A program made the position numbers and the translations under genes. The notes beneath the pieces are model-generated. The model made no database searches. It was not told where the DNA came from and saw only the letters and a program-made list of their open reading frames with translations. This document shows, piece after piece, positions 44,884 through 53,613 of a stretch of DNA of 64,000 nt. The stretch spans positions 496,001 through 560,000 of the forward strand of contig CAVWPI010000007.1 of NCBI GenBank assembly GCA_963756895.1. Reading direction: 5' to 3'. How positions within the stretch are numbered: the first letter of the stretch is position 1; each line of letters begins with the position of its first letter. The DNA is from DASUAS01 sp963756895 (GTDB lineage: Bacteria > Actinomycetota > Acidimicrobiia > IMCC26256 > DASPTH01).

Positions 44884-45483
44884 CTAGGGCCCGAAGGCGC
44901 GGAGAGCGGTGTCGACGACCGCGATGCGGAACGCCTCGTCGAGCGGGGCGTGGGTCACCAGGAACCGGTAGAACACCGCGCTCACGAAGGCGTCGACGAC
45001 GACGTCGACATCGACGTCGGGACGGAAGTCGCCGCGCTCGATGCCCCGCCGCACGACCGCGGCGCTGCGCGCCCGCTTGTCGGCCACGATCTCGGAGTAC
45101 GCGATGTCGAGCTCGGGGACACGAGTGCGCGCGACGACGAGGATCGGCAACATGCGACCCATCGGGGTCTCGGTGACGATCGCGACGAGGTGATCGACCA
45201 GCGCCTGCACGTCGCCGCGGGTGGTGCCGGTGTCGGGCGGCGGCGCGCCGACATCGGTGTACCGGCGCACCGCGCCGACCACGAGGTCGAGCTTGTTGGA
45301 AAAGCGGCGGTACAGCGTGTTCTTGCCGACGCCGGCGCGAGCCGCGACCCCTTCCATGGTGAGCGCTTCGAGGCCGACCTCGGCGAACACGTCGACCGTG
45401 GCCTCGAGAATGGCCTCGTCGGCCGCCGAGCTGCGGGGACGCCCGGGCGAGCGGCGCATGGTCTCCATCGACGTGGCGTCCAT
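44884..45483 (-). CDS. TetR family transcriptional regulator
   Basis: Intact, about 199 residues. The HTH is DEAILEATVDVFAEVGLEAL, then TMEGVAARAGVGKNTLYRRF and SNKLDLVVGAVRRY. The C-terminal domain (VDHLVAIVTETPMGRMLPIL) fits the TetR_C_16/33-type ligand domain. Starts at ATG 45483; METMRRSPGRP at 45471 is an alternative. It follows the MFS gene on the same strand with 20 bases between, and is the natural repressor of that exporter. Confidence 0.9.
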   Translation of the reverse strand: MDATSMETMRRSPGRPRSSAADEAILEATVDVFAEVGLEALTMEGVAARAGVGKNTLYRRFSNKLDLVVGAVRRYTDVGAPPPDTGTTRGDVQALVDHLVAIVTETPMGRMLPILVVARTRVPELDIAYSEIVADKRARSAAVVRRGIERGDFRPDVDVDVVVDAFVSAVFYRFLVTHAPLDEAFRIAVVDTALRAFGP

Positions 45484-45510
45484 CTCAGGTGGTGGCTTCC
45501 ATCTCAGGTG
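45479..45510. repeat. 13-bp direct repeat spanning the MFS-TetR junction
   Basis: TCCATCTCAGGTG occurs at 45479-45491 and again at 45498-45510, a period of 19. One copy contains the MFS stop codon and the other the TetR start codon. It looks like a small tandem duplication. Confidence 0.8.
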
Positions 45511-47090
45511 ACGCCGGTGGCGACGGGTTCGGCCGGGGCTTCCCCGTCGGTGTGCTCCTCGGCGAGCGCGTCGTAGCTCGCGCGCGCGGGCAACCACACG
45601 AACGCGACGACGGCACCGACGAGGGCGACCGCGGCCGCGACGAGCACGCCGGTGTGCATGCCGTCGATGAAGCCGTCGACCGCGGTCGTGGCCAGGCCCG
45701 GCACCTTGTCCGAAGCCGCCAGGGCGAGACCGAGCGACTGCTTCAGTTGGGCGGCGGTGCCGCTCGGCACCGGCTTGCCGTGCAGGAAGTCGCCCACCTG
45801 CGAGCCGTAGATCGACGCCAGCACGCTGCCGATGACCGCGACGCCCAACGCGCCTCCGACCTGGCGGGTGGTGTCGTTCACCGCCGAGCCCACGCCGGCC
45901 TTGCCCAGCGGCAACGAGCCCATGATCGACTCGGTCGCGGGGGCCATGGTGAGCGCCATGCCGCTGGCCATGAGCGCCTGCCGCCACACGATGTCGGGCC
46001 AGTACGGGCTGCTCGCGCTGAGCGATGCCCACGACACGAGGCCGGCGGTGACCATCATCAGACCGGTGCCGACCACGAGCTTGGTGCCGAGTCGATGCAC
46101 GAACCGCGCGCTGAGCGGCGACAGCACCATCATGCAGAGCGCGATGGGCAGGAACCGGATGCCGGTCTCGAGCGGCGTGTACCCGAGCACGAACTGGAAG
46201 TACTGGGTGAGCAGGAACGTCGCGCCGAACATGGCGAAGAACACCATCATGATGCCCACGCTCGCGGCGGTGAAGCGCGCGTTCTGGAAGAACCTCACGT
46301 CGAGCATCGGGTGGTCGGAGCGCGCCTCCCAGACCAGGAACATGCCGAGCACCGCAAGCCCCACGAAGAAGCACATGAGGATCTTCGGATCGGTCCAGCC
46401 CTCCTGGGGCGCCTCGATGATCCCGTAGAGCAGCACGCTCAGCCCCACGATCGACAGCACCGCGCCGACGGGGTCGAGCCGCGGCGCCGACGGATCCTTC
46501 GACGTGGGGATCAGGAACACCCCCGCGAGCAGGCCGACGATCACGATCGGGATGTTCACCAGGAAGATCGAGCCCCAGTAGAAGTGCTCGAGGAGGAAGC
46601 CGCCGGTCAGCGGTCCGAGCACACCGGCGAGTCCGGCGGTGGCCGCCCACACGCCGATGGCCTTGCCCCGTTCGCGCGGCGGGAAGACGTTGGTGATGAT
46701 CGACAGCGTCGCCGGCATGATGAACGCGCCGCCGATGCCCATGAACGCGCGCGTCGCGATGAGCTGGCCCGACGAGGTCGCGAACGCCGACGCCAGCGAG
46801 CCGAGGCCGAAGATCACGAGCCCGACCTGCAGCGCGCCGCGGCGACCGAAGCGGTCACCCAGGCTGCCGCCGGTGAGGAGCAGGCCCGCGAACACGAGCG
46901 TGTACGCGTCGACCATCCACTGGAGCTGGCTGTTGGTGGCGTCGAGGTCGCGGACGATGGTGGGGATGGCGACGTTGAGGATCGTGTTGTCGAGCACGAT
47001 CACCAGCAGGCTGAAGCACAGCACCGCGAGGATCCACCACCGACGTTCCTCGGCGCGGGTCTGCGCGCGCTCGCTCAGGGTGCTCGTCAT
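45504..47090 (-). CDS. MFS drug exporter, DHA2/EmrB-QacA type
   Basis: Intact, 528 residues with about 14 hydrophobic segments. LDNTILNVAIPTIVRDLDAT is the DHA2 opening (motif D1), GGSLGDRFGRRGALQVG motif A, and WAATAGLAGVLGPLTGGFLL motif C. The C-terminal tail is acidic and cytosolic. It exports drugs or other amphiphilic compounds with proton antiport. GGGAG precedes the ATG, and a TAGTAT hexamer lies about 55 bases upstream, so this transcript has a leader, unlike many genes here. The operon continues with TetR. Confidence 0.93.
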   Translation of the reverse strand: MTSTLSERAQTRAEERRWWILAVLCFSLLVIVLDNTILNVAIPTIVRDLDATNSQLQWMVDAYTLVFAGLLLTGGSLGDRFGRRGALQVGLVIFGLGSLASAFATSSGQLIATRAFMGIGGAFIMPATLSIITNVFPPRERGKAIGVWAATAGLAGVLGPLTGGFLLEHFYWGSIFLVNIPIVIVGLLAGVFLIPTSKDPSAPRLDPVGAVLSIVGLSVLLYGIIEAPQEGWTDPKILMCFFVGLAVLGMFLVWEARSDHPMLDVRFFQNARFTAASVGIMMVFFAMFGATFLLTQYFQFVLGYTPLETGIRFLPIALCMMVLSPLSARFVHRLGTKLVVGTGLMMVTAGLVSWASLSASSPYWPDIVWRQALMASGMALTMAPATESIMGSLPLGKAGVGSAVNDTTRQVGGALGVAVIGSVLASIYGSQVGDFLHGKPVPSGTAAQLKQSLGLALAASDKVPGLATTAVDGFIDGMHTGVLVAAAVALVGAVVAFVWLPARASYDALAEEHTDGEAPAEPVATGVT

Positions 47091-47122
47091 GCTCGCTCCC
47101 TGGAGCGGAAGGGAAGGGATGA

Positions 47123-47150
47123 GTTCCGGAACGGAAGTGTGCCGATACTA
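47123..47150 (-). promoter_or_regulatory. MFS promoter: TAGTAT plus palindrome GTTCCGGAAC
   Basis: On the minus strand TAGTAT (47145-47150) is followed, 12 bases on, by the 10-bp palindrome GTTCCGGAAC (47123-47132), just after the expected transcription start. This is a common place for a TetR repressor site. Confidence 0.5.
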
Positions 47151-47157
47151 CCGAGCG

Positions 47158-48054
47158 CTAGCGGGCAGCGTCCACGGCCGCGACGGCCTGCTCGACCGCG
47201 CCGCTCGACGCGTTCACGAGCGGCAGGCGCACGTCAGGGGTGGGGATCCGACCCTGGGCGTGCAGCACGCCCTTGAACACCGACGGGTTCGGCTCCACGA
47301 AGCACGCCTGCACGACGGGGAGCAGCGCCTCGGCGTGCGCGCGACCGTCGTCGACCTTGCCCGCGAGCCCGCAGTCGGTCATGGCCACGAAGCGCTCGGT
47401 GCGCACGTGCGCGCTGGCGCAGATCGCGCCCGCGCCCCCCATCAGCACGGTGGGGAGCAGGAACGGGTCGTCGCCACCGAGCACGGAGAAGTCGGACGGT
47501 GCCGCGGCCAGGATCTCGAGCGTCTCGGTGTCGAGCGCCCCGACCGCCTGCTTCACCCCGGCGATGTTGGGGTGCTCCGCGAGCTGCAGCATCCCGCCGA
47601 GGCCGAGGTTGCGACCCGTGCGCACCGGGATGTTGTAGATGACCACCGGCGCCGGGCTTGCGGCCGCGACCGCCTCGAAGTGCGCGACCACCCCGGCCTC
47701 CGACGGACGCACGTAGTAGGGCACCACGATCAGGGTGGCGGCGAGCGCCGGCGTGCCTGCGAGCGCTTCGACCCCGGCGATGGTCTTGGCGGTGTTGTTG
47801 GTGCCCGCCCCGACGATCAGCTGGGCGCCGCGTTCCTGGCACGCCCGGGCGCACGCGTCGATGACCGCACGTTGCTCGGACGCGTCGAGCGCCGACGACT
47901 CCCCGGTGGTACCCAGGGCGACGATGCCCGCGCTCCCCGCTTCGAGGTACTCGTGGCAGAGCCCTTCCACCGCGTCGAGCGCGACGCTGCCGTCGGCGGC
48001 GAACGGCGTGATGAGCGGGACGTACACGCCCTCGAGGAGACGGCCACCAGTCAC
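47158..48054 (-). CDS. dapA: 4-hydroxy-tetrahydrodipicolinate synthase
   Basis: About 298 residues, intact. GVYVPLITPFAADGSVALDA, GIVALGTTGESSALDASEQR (the GTTGE site), VVIYNIPVRTGRNLGLGGML (the catalytic Tyr) and NIAGVKQAVGALD (the Schiff-base Lys) are all present. It condenses pyruvate with aspartate semialdehyde for lysine and diaminopimelate. The DapA family also has aldolases for other substrates and no dap neighbours are here, so the exact role is likely but not certain. GTG 48054 overlaps the stop of the uracil-DNA glycosylase gene (GTGA). Confidence 0.85.
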   Translation of the reverse strand: MTGGRLLEGVYVPLITPFAADGSVALDAVEGLCHEYLEAGSAGIVALGTTGESSALDASEQRAVIDACARACQERGAQLIVGAGTNNTAKTIAGVEALAGTPALAATLIVVPYYVRPSEAGVVAHFEAVAAASPAPVVIYNIPVRTGRNLGLGGMLQLAEHPNIAGVKQAVGALDTETLEILAAAPSDFSVLGGDDPFLLPTVLMGGAGAICASAHVRTERFVAMTDCGLAGKVDDGRAHAEALLPVVQACFVEPNPSVFKGVLHAQGRIPTPDVRLPLVNASSGAVEQAVAAVDAAR

Positions 48055-48767
48055 GGGCGCGAGGGTACCGCTTCGACCAGCTCGCGGGCCCGGAGAAACA
48101 CGTCGTCGATCATGGGTTCGGTCAGCTTGCCGGTGAACGTGTTCTGTTGCGACGGATGGAAGCACCCGAGCACGAGGGCCCGCGCCGTCGCCACCTCCAC
48201 CCCGTGGGTGAACTTGGGCCGTGGGATCGGCAGTGGCGACGCGGCGGCGGCCAGCACCTTGGCGATCGCGTCGTAGGCGAAGGCGCCGAGCACCACGATC
48301 ACCCGGACGTGCTCCAGGAGGTCGAGCTCCCGCACGAGGTAGGGCAGGCAGGTGTCGCGTTCCTCGGGGGTCGGCTTGTTCGCGGGCGGCGCGCACCGCA
48401 CCGCGGCGGCGACGTACAGGTCGCGCAGCTCCAGCCCGTCGTCGGCGGCCACCGACGTGGGCTGGTTGGCGAAGCGCGTGCGGAAGAGCGACGCGTAGAG
48501 GAAGTCGCCCGAGCGGTCCCCGGTGAACACCCGGCCGGTGCGGTTGGCCCCGTGCGCGGCGGGCGCGAGCCCGGCGACGAGCACTCGGGCACGGGTGTCG
48601 CCGAACCCCGGGACCGGACGGCCCCAATAGGTGTCGTGACGGAAGGAGGCGCGCTTCTCCACCGCCACCTGTTCGCGCCACTCGACCAGGCGGGGACACG
48701 CGCGGCACGCAACGATCTCGTCGTCGAGCACACGGAGTGCGGCGGGTCGGACCATCGGTCGAGCCAA
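48051..48767 (-). CDS. Uracil-DNA glycosylase, family 5 (UdgB-like), Fe-S
   Basis: Intact, about 238 residues. IVACRACPRLVEWREQVA gives the first cysteine pair of the [4Fe-4S] cluster. The active-site motif VLVAGLAPAAHGANRTGRVF is the GLAPAxHGAN(R/K)TGR sequence of family 5, AVRCAPPANKPTPEERDTC holds the other cysteines, and VLGCFHPSQQNTFTGKLT is the second motif. It removes uracil and other deaminated bases. The start is TTG 48767, eight bases after TACCCT; ATG 48755 is an in-frame alternative. Confidence 0.93.
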   Translation of the reverse strand: MARPMVRPAALRVLDDEIVACRACPRLVEWREQVAVEKRASFRHDTYWGRPVPGFGDTRARVLVAGLAPAAHGANRTGRVFTGDRSGDFLYASLFRTRFANQPTSVAADDGLELRDLYVAAAVRCAPPANKPTPEERDTCLPYLVRELDLLEHVRVIVVLGAFAYDAIAKVLAAAASPLPIPRPKFTHGVEVATARALVLGCFHPSQQNTFTGKLTEPMIDDVFLRARELVEAVPSRP

Positions 48768-48775
48768 GGGCCGTC

Positions 48776-48785
48776 AGGGTAGGGT
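48776..48785. promoter_or_regulatory. Overlapping divergent -10 hexamers in AGGGTAGGGT
   Basis: The minus strand reads TACCCT (48781-48776), eight bases before TTG 48767 of the glycosylase gene. The plus strand reads TAGGGT (48780-48785), eight bases before GTG 48794 of the lipid kinase. The two hexamers share two bases, so both promoters cannot be occupied together. Confidence 0.6.
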
Positions 48786-48793
48786 TCGCCGCC

Positions 48794-49717
48794 GTGCGCG
48801 TGCTTCTCGTGGTGAACCCCACCGCGTCGTCCGTCACCCCGCGCGTGCGTGCCGACGTCGAGCGCGTGTTGCGCCGTGCTCACACCGTCGACGTCGCCGA
48901 GACGACGCGACGCGGCCACGCCGCCGCGCTCGCGCGCGACGCGGTCGAGGCCGGGTACGACGTGGTCGCGGTCCTCGCCGGTGACGGCACCCTGAACGAA
49001 GCCGGCGGCGGCCTGGCCGGGTCGCCGGTCGCGCTGGCACCGCTCCCCGGCGGCTCCACCAACGTGTTCGCGCGCACGATCGGTCTCGCCTACAAGCCGG
49101 AGACCGCGGCCCAGCAGGTGGTCGACGCCCTGGCGCGCGGTCGTTCTCGCCGCATCGGCCTCGGTTCCGCAACCGTGCCCGATGCACCCCCGCGCTACTT
49201 CCTCTTCCATCTGGGCATCGGGTTCGACGCCGCCATCATCCGTCGGATGGAGCAGCACTCGTCGGTGAAGCGCTACCTCGCGCACCCGGCGTTCGCGGCG
49301 ACGACGCTCACGACCTGGTTCCGCCACTACGACCGTCACGCGCGGATCCACTTCACCGTCGACGGGATCGAGGTGGGTGTCGGTCCCTACGCGGTGATCT
49401 CCAACTCCGATCCGTACGCCTACGTCGGTCGCCGCGCGCTGCGCATCGCGCCGGGCGCGTCGCTCGACGCGGAGCTCACCATCACGCTCCTGCGCACGCT
49501 GCGGGGCGCGGTCGTCGTGCGTGCCGCCGCCGCCGCGGTCGGGCGGATCACCTACCTCACGTCGTCGCCCGAGATCGTCCAGCGCACCGACGTGCGGGCG
49601 GTCGAGGTCACCGCCGACGCGCCGTTCCCCTGGCAGGTCGACGGCGACTACCTGGGCGAGGTCGAGCACCTCACCGTGACCTACGCGCCCGACTGCCTCA
49701 CCGTCGTCTTCCCCTGA
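48794..49717 (+). CDS. Diacylglycerol/lipid kinase family protein
   Basis: Intact, about 308 residues. RVLLVVNPTASSVTPRVRAD, VVAVLAGDGTLNEAGGGLAG (the GGDGT-type nucleotide motif, here AGDGT) and LPGGSTNVFARTIGL match the DAGK catalytic domain. FHLGIGFDAAIIRRMEQHSS and VDGDYLGEVEHLTVTYAPDC are the C-terminal family blocks. It phosphorylates diacylglycerol or a related lipid. The start is leaderless-type. Its end overlaps the convergent GDPD gene by 20 bases, and that product also acts on lipid-derived phosphodiesters. Confidence 0.92.
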   Translation: MRVLLVVNPTASSVTPRVRADVERVLRRAHTVDVAETTRRGHAAALARDAVEAGYDVVAVLAGDGTLNEAGGGLAGSPVALAPLPGGSTNVFARTIGLAYKPETAAQQVVDALARGRSRRIGLGSATVPDAPPRYFLFHLGIGFDAAIIRRMEQHSSVKRYLAHPAFAATTLTTWFRHYDRHARIHFTVDGIEVGVGPYAVISNSDPYAYVGRRALRIAPGASLDAELTITLLRTLRGAVVVRAAAAAVGRITYLTSSPEIVQRTDVRAVEVTADAPFPWQVDGDYLGEVEHLTVTYAPDCLTVVFP

Positions 49718-50415
49718 CGCCGTACTGGTACAGGTCGCTGTCGTCGGTGATGACCGCGTCGACACCCGCGTCGCGCAGCATCTCGACCTGCGCCGCGTCG
49801 TTCACCGTCCACACGTTCACCTGCACGTCCTGGTCGTGCGCCGCGGGTGACGAACCCGGCGATGTCGAGTGTCAGCAGCGTCCAGACGTCCGGGTGCACC
49901 GCGCTGTGGCCGCCGCGCACCGCGGTGACGAGCACCTCGTCGGGCGGTACACCGAACGACAGCAGCCCCGTCGGGACCTGCGGCGCCGCAGCGCGCACAC
50001 GTTCCGCGAGGGTCCAGTCGAACGCCGACACCAGCACGTCGTCCAGGGAGGAGTCGTCAGGGGAGGAGTCGTCCTCCCGGGCCGCGAGCAGGGTGACGAG
50101 CGCGTCGAGGGCCCGCGGATCCGGGTCCTTGACCTCGACGTTCACCAGCGTGCCGCGGCAGACGTCGAGGACCTCGGCCAGCGTCGGGACGTCCGGACAC
50201 ACCGTACGGAGCTCGTCGCAGGTGAGCCGGCCGATGGGACCGGACGGGGTGTCGGCGTCGTGGCGGACGACCAGCGACCCATCGGCGGTGCCGTGCACGT
50301 CGAGCTCGACCCCGTCGGCGCCGAGGTCGACGGCCTGCGCCATGGCGGGAACGGTGTTCTCCGGCGCGAGCCGGTTGGCACCCCGGTGCGCGAGTACGAG
50401 CATCGGACTCACCAT
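49698..50415 (-). CDS. Glycerophosphodiester phosphodiesterase (one frame change)
   Basis: About 239 residues. LVLAHRGANRLAPENTVPAM (the HRG...PEN active site), DGVELDVHGTADGSLVVRHD (the metal ExD and H) and VNVEVKDPDPRAL follow in order. One extra base near 49848 joins AGFVTRG to HDQDVQVNVWTVNDAAQVEM, then DAGVDAVITDDSDL, the conserved VNVWTVN end. It cleaves glycerophosphodiesters from phospholipid turnover. Starts at ATG 50415 or ATG 50403. It overlaps the convergent lipid kinase gene. Confidence 0.88.
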
Positions 50416-50483
50416 GCCACCCCGCCGGCGGTTCGACCCGGGACACGCGAAATTCCAGGTCAGCCCCTTGCCGCGGGCCGTCG

Positions 50484-50496
50484 GACGAAATTCGTC
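50484..50496. promoter_or_regulatory. Near-palindrome GACGAAATTCGTC upstream of whiB
   Basis: Six-base arms around one central A, about 85 bases before the whiB start, in a 163-base gap shared with the divergent GDPD gene. A regulator site is possible; nothing else in the gap is clear to me. Confidence 0.35.
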
Positions 50497-50578
50497 TCGG
50501 TCTCAAGCGCCCCGAGGTTCGGCCCGGGGACGTCGAATCCGGACATATCGCCTGATTCACGAACTGGGGGAACGAAGC

Positions 50579-50869
50579 GTGGCACTGACCTGGGTACGCA
50601 CGCACGATTGGGATGTCAGCGCGTGGCGTACGCGTTCGGCCTGTCTCGACTCGGATCCCGACGTGTTCTTCCCGATCGGGAGCAGCGGGCCGGCGGTCGA
50701 GCAGATCGAGACCGCCCGCCGGATCTGCGGGGCGTGCACGGTCAACGAGGAATGCCTCGAGTTCGCCCTGGCCACCAACCAGGAAGCCGGCATCTGGGGC
50801 GGCGCCACCGAGGAAGAGCGCCGCAAGCTGCGCAAGGTCTGGCTGGCCACGCAGCGCATGGTCGGCTGA
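50579..50869 (+). CDS. whiB1: WhiB family Fe-S transcriptional regulator, WhiB1-like
   Basis: About 96 residues from GTG 50579; GGGGGAA lies upstream. Four cysteines in WhiB spacing (SACLDSD, then RICGACTVNEECLEF) bind a [4Fe-4S] cluster. AGIWGGATEEERRKLRKVWL is the GIWGG turn followed by the basic DNA-binding helix. The convergent neighbour is the PdtaS-type kinase, the same order as whiB1 and Rv3220c in Mycobacterium tuberculosis, which supports the WhiB1 assignment. WhiB1 acts with the primary sigma factor and senses nitric oxide in mycobacteria. A longer open frame upstream has no coding character. Confidence 0.9.
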   Translation: MALTWVRTHDWDVSAWRTRSACLDSDPDVFFPIGSSGPAVEQIETARRICGACTVNEECLEFALATNQEAGIWGGATEEERRKLRKVWLATQRMVG

Positions 50870-50903
50870 CCCGGCAGCACGACTTTCCTTCAGCGCCAGC
50901 CCG

Positions 50904-52370
50904 CTAGAGAGCCGTCGTCACCGTCGGCTTGAGCGGCACGGTGAGGTGCACGCGGGTCCCGTGGTCGCTGCGGAGCTCGATGGTGCCGCCCAGCTCGCTG
51001 GTGACCAGCGTGTGCACGATCGACAGACCGAGCCCGCTGGACTGCTCGACGGTGAAGCCCGGGGGCAGGCCCACGCCGTCGTCGACGACGTCGACCACGA
51101 GCTGACCGTCGGTGCGGGCGAGCTGCACCGTGATCGTGCCGCTGGTGCGGTCGTCGCTCACGAACGCGTGGTCGACCGCGTTCTGCATGAGCTCGTTGAG
51201 CACCACCGCGAGCGGTGTGGCGAGGTCGCCGGGCAACATGCCGGCGTCGCCCTCGACCGCCAGGCGCAGGTCGCGGCCGGGACCGGTGACGGTCTCCGCC
51301 ACCACCCGCACGAGCGGCTGCACGATGTCGTCGAAGCGCACCTCGTCGCCCGGTTCGCGCGACAACGTCTCGTGGACGATCGCAATCGAGCGGATCCGCC
51401 GCTCCGACTCTTCGATCGCCTCCTGCGCCTCGGGTGACTGCAGGCGCCGACCCTGCAGCCGCAACAGGGCGGCGATCGTCTGCAGGTTGTTCTTCACCCG
51501 GTGGTGGATCTCGCGGATGGTGGCGTCCTTGGAGAGCAGCAGGCGGTCGCGGCGACGGAGATCGGTGACGTCGCGCACGAGCACGCACACCCCCACGACC
51601 TTGTCGTCGGACAGCTGCGGGATCGCCTGCAGGAGCAGTGATGTCTCGCCCCGCTCGATCTCCTCGGTGACCGGGAGCCGGGCGCGGATGGCCACGTCGA
51701 CCGCGTCCTGGTCGAAGCCCATCTCGGCGAGGTGGAGCCCCGACGTGTACGAGTGGATGCCGAGGCGGTGCATCGAGCTCACCGCGTTGGGGCTGGCGAA
51801 GCGGACCCGCAGGTGGGGGTCGAGCAGGATCACGCCGTCACCGACGCGCGGCGGATCCTCGAACTCGTCGTCGTCCTGGCGGAACGGGAAGCTGCCTTCG
51901 GCGATCATCGACGCAAAGCGCTCGAACGTCGACAGGTAGTACTGCTCCAGCTCGCCCAGGTTCCGGCCGAGGGTGGGACGGGTCTCGCGCGTGACGACGG
52001 CGACCACCGAGCCCGCGTGGCGCACCGGGATGCACTGCACGTGGGCCCGCTCGCTCGACCCGAGCAGGGGCGAGTCGCCCTCCGCCATCTCACCGGTGCG
52101 GAAGGCCCGTGACACGAGCGGGCGCGCCACCTCGTCGACGACCGCGCCCACGAGATCCATCGGGTAGACGGTCTGACCGGTCGTCGGGCGCACCTGGGCC
52201 AGCACCACCGAGCGGCTGCCGTCCTCCCCCACGACCGGGGCGAGCAGCAGGAGGTCGGAGAAGCACAGGTCGGACAGGGCCTGCCACGACGCGGCCAGCC
52301 GCTGCACGTGACGCAGCGACTCTCCCCACAGCGCGGTCTTGGTGCGCGCCTGCTCGAAGAACGTGGTCAC
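50904..52370 (-). CDS. pdtaS: Sensor histidine kinase, PdtaS type
   Basis: Intact, 488 residues, cytosolic. The N-terminal GAF region (LSDLCFSDLLLLAPVVGEDG, HVQCIPVRHAGSVVAVVTRE) is followed by a PAS domain (VILLDPHLRVRFASPNAVSS). The HisKA_2 block is IREIHHRVKNNLQTIAALLR, with the phospho-His; the HATPase has LNELMQNAVDHAF and DDGVGLPPGF. In Mycobacterium PdtaS phosphorylates the antitermination regulator PdtaR. No pdtaR is in the window. GTG 52370 overlaps the stop of the ArsA gene (GTGA) and also has TACGAT six bases upstream, so it may have both coupled and leaderless translation. Confidence 0.92.
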   Translation of the reverse strand: MTTFFEQARTKTALWGESLRHVQRLAASWQALSDLCFSDLLLLAPVVGEDGSRSVVLAQVRPTTGQTVYPMDLVGAVVDEVARPLVSRAFRTGEMAEGDSPLLGSSERAHVQCIPVRHAGSVVAVVTRETRPTLGRNLGELEQYYLSTFERFASMIAEGSFPFRQDDDEFEDPPRVGDGVILLDPHLRVRFASPNAVSSMHRLGIHSYTSGLHLAEMGFDQDAVDVAIRARLPVTEEIERGETSLLLQAIPQLSDDKVVGVCVLVRDVTDLRRRDRLLLSKDATIREIHHRVKNNLQTIAALLRLQGRRLQSPEAQEAIEESERRIRSIAIVHETLSREPGDEVRFDDIVQPLVRVVAETVTGPGRDLRLAVEGDAGMLPGDLATPLAVVLNELMQNAVDHAFVSDDRTSGTITVQLARTDGQLVVDVVDDGVGLPPGFTVEQSSGLGLSIVHTLVTSELGGTIELRSDHGTRVHLTVPLKPTVTTAL

Positions 52371-53613
52371 GAGGGGATCGTACTGGTGGTGCCGGTGGCG
52401 AAGAGGGCTTCGCCGATGCGCGCCAACGCCGCAGCGCGTCGTCGATGTCGGCGGAAAACGCGGGAACGGTCACAATCACCTCGGGACCGGGAGGGCCGAG
52501 CCGCGTGAGCTCGGTACGCAGCTCGGCCTCGCGCCGGGCGACGACCTCGTAGTTGCGGAACGAGTCGGCGACCGTGCGCAGCACCCGTGCGGTCGACGTC
52601 GCGTCGTCGAGTCCGTCCACGCCGGTCGCGGCCAGCTCACCGGCGATCGCGTCGCTCTCGTGCGAGAACACGTCGGCCGCCCGTTCACCGTCGGGCGACA
52701 ACAGGTACTCCGGAAGCGCCTTGTTGAGCACGAGTGCGCCGAGATCGAAGCTGCGGGCAGTGAGCTCGCGGCAGAACGCCTCGGCCTCGCGCAGCGGCGC
52801 GCCCTCGAGGGTGGTCACGACCGCGAACGTGGTGCGCCGGTCGTGCAGCAACTGCTCGACCGCGTCGGCCCGCTCGACGAACCCGGCGTACATCGACTGG
52901 AAGTTGAGGAAGAACTCCGCGATGTCCTGGAGGAACTGACTGCCGAGCACGCGGTCGGCCATCTGGTAGAAGGGCTTGCTCGCGGCGTTGAACATGCGTC
53001 CGCCGCGACCGCTGCCGATGCGGTAGGGCATGGTGAGCCAACGCAGCAGCCGTCCCCCGAAGAAGTCGGCCATGCGCGCGGGCGCCTCGAGGAAGTCGAT
53101 CGCGTTCCGGGTCGGTGGCGTGTCGATCACGATGAGGTCGTACTCGCCGCTCGCGTGTACCTCGTACAGCCGCTCCATCGCGATGTAGTCGTGGCTCTGC
53201 ACGAAGCGGCTGGTGACGTTGTGGTACATGCGGTTGTCGAGGATGCGGTAGGCGGTGGCCTCGTCGGGTGCGTGCCGCAGCACCAACTCGTCCCAGGAAC
53301 GCTTGGTGTCGAGCATCGCCGCCCACAACTCGCCTCGCGGCTCCACGCCGAGCTCGGCATAGGCGTCGAGGGGAACCCGGCGGGCCACATTGCCGAACGC
53401 CTCGAGCCCGAGCGCGTCGGCCAGCCGCCGGGCCGGATCGATGGTGAGGACGAGCACCTTGCCGCCGAGCCGTGCCGCGGCCGTGAGCGCCGCGGCCGCC
53501 GCGGTCGACGTCTTGCCGACCCCACCAGAGCCGCAGAACACCACGACCTCACGCGTGGAGAGCAACGCCGCGAGCGACTGCGGGTTCGCTGCGGGCGTCG
53601 CGTTCACGCTCAC
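52367..53613 (-). CDS. ArsA/Get3-like anion-transporter ATPase, second copy (one frame change at the end)
   Basis: About 415 residues from GTG 53613. VVFCGSGGVGKTSTAAAAAL is the deviant Walker A of the SIMIBI class, DLIVIDTPPTRNAIDFLEAP the switch 2 region, and VVTTLEGAPLREAEAFCREL a later family block. Near 52430 one base appears lost (DDAL to AALARIGEALFATGTTS); corrected, the protein ends IPS at a TGA overlapping the pdtaS GTG. Without correction the frame runs on into pdtaS. It is the counterpart of Rv3680 in mycobacteria. The two ATPases probably form a heterodimer. Confidence 0.87.

Noticed and set aside
50415..50578. tRNA or small RNA in the gap before whiB
   Set aside because: No cloverleaf or terminator-like hairpin is visible. 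I checked the other gaps above 80 bases by eye with the same result.
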